In this document: piece after piece, positions 6,838 to 9,470 of the stretch
Layout: every line of letters starts with the position of its first letter
Position numbering within the stretch: the first letter of the stretch is position 1
Origin: CAZBWE01 sp964495465
GTDB lineage: Bacteria; Planctomycetota; Phycisphaerae; Sedimentisphaerales; Anaerobacaceae
Assembly (NCBI GenBank): GCA_964495465.1
Contig: CAZBWE010000083.1
Location: 1 to 9,470, forward strand
Direction: 5' to 3'
DNA: 9,470 nucleotides
Made by a program: the position numbers and the translations under genes
Notes under the pieces: generated by a model
What the model saw: only the letters and a program-made list of their open reading frames with translations
What the model was told of the DNA's origin: nothing
The model's database searches: none

Positions 6838-7440
6838 ATGAAAAAGACAAAAAACAACTCAAGGCATTTAGCAACCCTCGCGCTTATCGCTTGCGTTCTC
6901 ATTTGTGCCGGCTGTGAGAGCGTGCGATTTGCGCCGAGCGAGCAGCAGAAGCAAAACGCCTGGCTGCACAACCGCACAACACTGGTCGCAGCCGAGACTG
7001 CAAAGGACGAGAGCGCATCGGAAAAGCTACAGGCCTTGACGGAATTAAGCGAGCTGCAGAGCAGGGCGTTTGTCTCGGACACCGGCCTGCCGAATGAATT
7101 CCCCAATGCCGAAACCGCCGAGGATATCCTTACCCAGTCGAACTACCAACTCGCAAGGACCGCTTTGGCAGAATCTTCGCAGCGACCCGACGCCTGGCAG
7201 TTGGCCGATTCTGTTCTCGAATTGGGTATCGGTATCAGTGCTTTGCTCGGCGGCGTTTACGGCACAAAGGCCGTGAAGTTCTTAAGTGATGCGAGGGCAA
7301 AATCGACTGCTTTGAAGGAGATTATCCAGGGCAACGAGCTATTCAAGCAGCAGAATGAATCTTCTGTCGCCGCTTTCAAAGATGCCCAGAAGGACCAATC
7401 AGCCGAAACCCGGCAAATCGTAGCAAAGATTAAGGCGTAA
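6838..7440 (+). CDS. Phage-region lipoprotein with internal hydrophobic segment
   Basis: The protein has 200 residues. A very strong SD, AAGGAG (6825-6830), lies 7 bases before ATG 6838. Residues 1-25 form a lipoprotein signal peptide: basic KKTK, hydrophobic ATLALIACVLIC, then AGC with C26 as the likely lipidated cysteine. Position -3 is Cys rather than the usual Leu, Val or Ile, so the lipobox is slightly atypical. The mature part is helical and rich in Ala, Glu and Gln. A Gly-rich hydrophobic segment (about 126-149, LGIGISALLGGVYGTKAV) could be a membrane helix. The C-terminal helix (ALKEIIQGNELFKQQN, 158-173) resembles proteins I recall from phage lysis or late regions. It may be an outer-membrane lipoprotein at the lysis step or a host-surface factor. 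The composition is like the tail genes, so phage genes seem to resume here after the cargo pair. Confidence 0.7.
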   Translation: MKKTKNNSRHLATLALIACVLICAGCESVRFAPSEQQKQNAWLHNRTTLVAAETAKDESASEKLQALTELSELQSRAFVSDTGLPNEFPNAETAEDILTQSNYQLARTALAESSQRPDAWQLADSVLELGIGISALLGGVYGTKAVKFLSDARAKSTALKEIIQGNELFKQQNESSVAAFKDAQKDQSAETRQIVAKIKA

Positions 7441-7447
7441 AAATATA

Positions 7448-7476
7448 TTGAAAAGCAGCTTGTTTTTTGCTACACT
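7448..7476 (+). promoter_or_regulatory. Sigma70-like promoter for the three-gene operon
   Basis: TTGAAA (7448-7453) and TACACT (7471-7476) are separated by 17 bases, giving a plausible -35/-10 pair about 110 bases upstream of the first start at 7588. A second, perfect -10 hexamer, TATAAT, lies at 7497-7502 but has no good -35 at the right distance. Either could drive the AT-rich operon. A weak 5-bp hairpin, GAAGT (7517-7521) with ACTTC (7530-7534), sits in the leader. Confidence 0.4.
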
Positions 7477-7561
7477 TTTATATATCTTCCTTTTACTATA
7501 ATTGCGGTGTAGATGTGAAGTTTTATAGGACTTCTCAAGTCAAGGATGCAACTGGTCGATA

Positions 7562-7585
7562 AATACTTACTAGGATAATACTTAC
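7562..7585. repeat. 9-bp direct repeat flanking the SD of the first operon gene
   Basis: AATACTTAC occurs at 7562-7570 and again at 7577-7585, a period of 15 bases. The SD-like AGGA (7572-7575) lies between the copies, and the second copy ends 2 bases before ATG 7588. A protein or RNA bound to the pair could block translation initiation, as in autoregulated toxin-antitoxin operons. That role is inferred; two copies in AT-rich DNA could also be chance. Confidence 0.4.
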
Positions 7586-7587
7586 AA

Positions 7588-8253
7588 ATGGCTAATTTAA
7601 AGAAAAATTTCATAAGCTTTGTAGCATTAGGAGGACAAAATCCTCAAATTATCAACGTGGATTTTCTGAAAGATAATAAGATCATCCCAATTGATGAACC
7701 TCCTTTCGATGAATTATTAAAGCAGGAAAAACCATTTACAAAGTTTGTTTCCACGCCAGTTTTTTCAAATTTAGCCTTGGGACCAATAGAGTTCATTGTT
7801 GATGAGCAAAGATTCCAAATCCGTGATACTTCAATAAATAACTGGACAGACACTAAAATCTTAGGCATAGCCCAAAAATACTATGAAGTACTAGAATATA
7901 CTCCACTAAAAAAAGTTGGGATTAATTTTAACTCAGAGCTTACCTTTGAGACCTCACAGGAAGCTGTAAAATTTCAAAAACTATTCTTACCAGAAAATGT
8001 ACCTATTTTAAAAATAATATCTAACAATGATTTAACAGCAAGCATTGTCCTAAATTATCACGAACCTGATAATGAGCATAATATATCATTGGCTATTAAT
8101 CGACTTAATGAAACAAAGAATAACAGAACAATCAATTTTAATTACGAATTCTATTTTATTGATTGGCAACAATTTAATGATCAGTTGGTAAAAATTCCAG
8201 AGATTACAAAAAACTGTGATGAAATTCTTCGTCTTCTAATAGAGGCGATTTAA
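7588..8253 (+). CDS. Unknown protein, first gene of HEPN operon
   Basis: This 221-residue protein starts at ATG 7588, with AGGA (7572-7575) 12 bases upstream, a rather long spacing. I do not recognise a family with certainty. The overall layout loosely recalls proteins of the TIGR04255 type: a mixed alpha/beta N-terminal half (FISFVALGG, an acidic segment, PFTKFVSTPVFSNL), a region with RFQIRDTS, a tyrosine-rich stretch AQKYYEVLEYTPLKKVGINF (about 90-109), and a C-terminal FNYEFYFIDW strand followed by a helix. There is no signal peptide or membrane helix, so it is probably cytoplasmic. No nuclease, kinase, helicase or DNA-binding motif is visible. The gene is very AT-rich, unlike the phage genes. 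The next gene starts 1 base after its stop, indicating one transcript. It may sense a trigger or act as antitoxin for the downstream HEPN protein; both are guesses. Confidence 0.7.
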   Translation: MANLKKNFISFVALGGQNPQIINVDFLKDNKIIPIDEPPFDELLKQEKPFTKFVSTPVFSNLALGPIEFIVDEQRFQIRDTSINNWTDTKILGIAQKYYEVLEYTPLKKVGINFNSELTFETSQEAVKFQKLFLPENVPILKIISNNDLTASIVLNYHEPDNEHNISLAINRLNETKNNRTINFNYEFYFIDWQQFNDQLVKIPEITKNCDEILRLLIEAI

Positions 8254-8254
8254 T

Positions 8255-8791
8255 ATGACAGAAACTATAAACGTACCAAATCAGTTTCAGGATGAAACAC
8301 TTGATTTCATTTTTGAACTTTCAAAAAATGCTCCAGAGCAATCCGTTGATCTAAACGACGACGAAAAATTGGTTCTCTTGCGGAGAGTGTACGAGGGACT
8401 AGGGGAGAAGGAACATATATCCAAAAGAATTATAAGATATTTAATGGCCCTAGAATGGGAAACAACGCTCTCAAAAGATGAGCCTGTTACTTGGGAAATT
8501 GGAGAAATTGCTAAGAAATTCTGTGAGAATTATGGCCTTCTTGATGAACTAGTGATTTGTCTTAATCAGGCCCAAATTACCTTTTCGAATTTACAAAGTC
8601 TCATTGCTGAATATGATTGTTTCCATGCTGATGACTACGAAGAAGATGGACATATTGTCATACGAGTTGCAGTTAGCTCCGACCAAGATAATGCTTTCAA
8701 GGAGTACGATATTTATAATAACTGGATGGCGGAGAATATAACTGATGAAGGTTTGGAGCATTTTGTGGTGGTCGTAAGGCGGATAGGGTGA
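8255..8791 (+). CDS. Unknown acidic protein, middle gene of HEPN operon
   Basis: This 178-residue protein starts at ATG 8255, one base after the preceding stop, with SD AGAGG (8241-8245) 9 bases upstream inside that gene. I do not recognise a family. Residues 1-95 are helical and rich in Glu and Asp (DETLDFIFELSK, DDEKLVLLRRVYEGL, ISKRIIRYLMALEWE, WEIGEIAKKFCENYG). Residues 100-178 are alpha/beta: FSNLQSLIAEYDCFH, HIVIRVAVSSDQ, YDIYNNWMAENIT, and a final strand HFVVVVRR. It lacks the G-S-x-D-x-D motif of MNT nucleotidyltransferases, the usual partners of HEPN antitoxin or toxin pairs, and lacks a visible helix-turn-helix. Its acidity and its tight coupling to the HEPN gene would suit a protein that binds and inhibits the HEPN protein, which is inference. 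The TGA overlaps the following start by one base. Confidence 0.68.
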   Translation: MTETINVPNQFQDETLDFIFELSKNAPEQSVDLNDDEKLVLLRRVYEGLGEKEHISKRIIRYLMALEWETTLSKDEPVTWEIGEIAKKFCENYGLLDELVICLNQAQITFSNLQSLIAEYDCFHADDYEEDGHIVIRVAVSSDQDNAFKEYDIYNNWMAENITDEGLEHFVVVVRRIG

Positions 8792-9279
8792 TGGACCCTA
8801 CGGATTTTCACAAAACTGCGGAACTTTTGATTGGGGAGCAAGAAGAAGCACATATCCGAACAACAATAAACAGAGCATATTACGGTTTGTTCTTGTACTT
8901 ACGTGAATTTCTCACAAATAATGGCGTCAGATTGCCTGACAGAAATAGTGGAAAGTCTCATCATCAGTTTGTCGTTAAGTGTATCCATAAGTCTCGCTTT
9001 TTCCAAGATATCTCAGAAACCAAGAAACAACTTAGCGGGAAGAGAAGATCAAAAGATAGTGCCATCTTAGGCATTTATAAGCGATTACAAACGCTTCTAC
9101 AGAACCGTACGGAAGCAGATTATAACCTGCGTGTTATCTTTCGCCCTAATGACAGCCAAGATAACCTGCGACTTGCTAAAAGTACAATTGAGGATTTTTC
9201 TAATTTTTTAGGATCAAAAAGGGAAAGTTATATAATCAGCATTGCCAAACAGCACTCTCAAGAGATCCTTAATAGCTAA
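8791..9279 (+). CDS. HEPN-domain protein
   Basis: This 162-residue protein fits the HEPN superfamily, helical proteins that include RNase toxins and their partners. Helix 2 carries the diagnostic stretch IRTTINRAYYGLFLYLREFL (22-41), with the RAYY core. SHHQFVVKCI (56-65) fits the following helix, and LLQNRTEADYNLR (102-114) fits the end of the helix bearing the conserved R-x2-A-D-Y seen in this HEPN subgroup. The classical R-x4-6-H motif of catalytic HEPN RNases is not evident here: R106 is followed by ADY, with no His at the expected spacing. It may be non-catalytic or use different residues. The start is ATG 8791, which shares a base with the TGA of the previous gene (TGATG); GTG 8788 is one codon upstream and possible. 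Translation is probably coupled. A toxin or defence effector is plausible from context, not proven. Confidence 0.78.
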   Translation: MDPTDFHKTAELLIGEQEEAHIRTTINRAYYGLFLYLREFLTNNGVRLPDRNSGKSHHQFVVKCIHKSRFFQDISETKKQLSGKRRSKDSAILGIYKRLQTLLQNRTEADYNLRVIFRPNDSQDNLRLAKSTIEDFSNFLGSKRESYIISIAKQHSQEILNS

Positions 9280-9345
9280 ACAATTCTTAATACAAAATTA
9301 ATCCCAGAATCTACCAAATTGTCTCTGAAATGAAGCCGCAGTTCA

Positions 9346-9359
9346 AAACCGAACGGTTT
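9346..9359. repeat. Near-contiguous palindrome downstream of HEPN gene
   Basis: AAACCG (9346-9351) and CGGTTT (9354-9359) are perfect inverted copies separated by only 2 bases, so this is more likely a protein-binding palindrome in DNA than a hairpin in RNA. It lies 66 bases after the HEPN stop and is the first of three inverted repeats in this tail of the window. Confidence 0.4.
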
Positions 9360-9407
9360 CGACATCCAATTTCAGGAGGGAAAAAGTGCGAAAAATCCCC
9401 AAAATAT

Positions 9408-9426
9408 AAATTTCCCATTGAAATTT
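9408..9426. repeat. 7-bp inverted repeat, spacer 5
   Basis: AAATTTC (9408-9414) and GAAATTT (9420-9426) are perfect inverted copies with a 5-base spacer. The arms are AT-rich, and no T-tract follows, so a rho-independent terminator is unlikely. An operator-like or repeat-element role is possible. Confidence 0.4.
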
Positions 9427-9437
9427 GCCGGTATCTA

Positions 9438-9464
9438 TGTTAACCCGCATCGAGCTGGTTAACA
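9438..9464. repeat. 8-bp inverted repeat, spacer 11, at window end
   Basis: TGTTAACC (9438-9445) and GGTTAACA (9457-9464) are perfect inverted copies with an 11-base spacer, each arm containing the palindrome GTTAAC. Centre-to-centre spacing is 19 bases, near two helical turns, which suits a dimeric regulator or a recombinase core. Its function is unknown because the window ends 6 bases later. Confidence 0.45.
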
Positions 9465-9470
9465 CAGGTT

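Noticed and set aside
6672..7106. 144-codon frame on the - strand overlapping the lipoprotein and the radical SAM start
   Set aside because: It overlaps two better genes, has no SD and is Cys- and Ser-rich shadow sequence; both overlapped genes have recognisable motifs.
7448..7476. Rho-independent terminator after the lipoprotein gene
   Set aside because: A T-run is present, but the only stems are 4 bp with poor loops. A promoter reading fits better.
7588..8253. Firm assignment to TIGR04255
   Set aside because: The resemblance is only in overall strand pattern and a few residues around the YYEVL region. It is kept as a weak remark, not as the name.
9341..9366. tRNA or tmRNA fragment marking a prophage att site (GTTCAAAACC and GGTTTCGACA strings)
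   Set aside because: Only short motif similarity; no acceptor stem, anticodon arm or CCA context can be folded around it.
9438..9464. Integron attC or attI site
   Set aside because: The arms do not fit the GTTRRRY/RYYYAAC core pattern, there is no L-box pair, and no integrase is in the window.

Overview
The window looks like the late end of a prophage or prophage remnant in a Gram-negative-type bacterium, carrying two groups of accessory genes. Base composition is mosaic: tail-type genes are GC-rich (40 of 60 bases in 3361-3420) and the last three genes are very AT-rich (14 of 60 in 7981-8040). A planctomycete-like (Phycisphaerae-like) host is a tentative guess from the style of the tail proteins and the lipoprotein. 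Nothing in the window proves it, and there is no rRNA, tRNA or housekeeping gene to anchor taxonomy.

Region 1 (1-4331) is a tightly packed + strand block of phage tail or baseplate-type genes. It holds a polysaccharide-deacetylase-like fibre or spike protein cut by the window edge, a small beta-rich tail-associated protein, a protein with fibronectin-III-like repeats, a 610-residue tail-hub-like protein and an 87-residue unknown. Gaps are tens of bases at most, one pair overlaps by 1 base, and most starts have a visible Shine-Dalgarno (SD) sequence, so this is probably one late operon. A roughly 100-bp structured repeat (4342-4443) follows. Next comes a small membrane protein with one N-terminal transmembrane helix and a coiled-coil tail (4457-4747).

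Region 2 (4734-6756) is a convergent pair that looks like cargo placed inside the phage late region: a class I SAM-dependent methyltransferase on + and a spore-photoproduct-lyase-family radical SAM enzyme on -. Their stop codons are 4 bases apart. Phage-type sequence resumes with a lipoprotein (6838-7440), whose Gly-rich membrane segment and C-terminal helix suit a lysis-associated or phage-envelope protein.

Region 3 (7441-9279) is an AT-rich three-gene operon with its own candidate promoter: two proteins I do not recognise, then a HEPN-domain protein whose start overlaps the preceding stop. The architecture suggests a toxin-antitoxin-like or anti-phage module at the phage end. That is inference, and it is the best candidate here for an undescribed system.

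Region 4 (9280-9470) has no convincing gene. It carries three perfect inverted repeats in about 120 bp, and could be a repeat element, a regulatory region or an element end. No integrase, transposase, CRISPR array or reverse transcriptase is visible.
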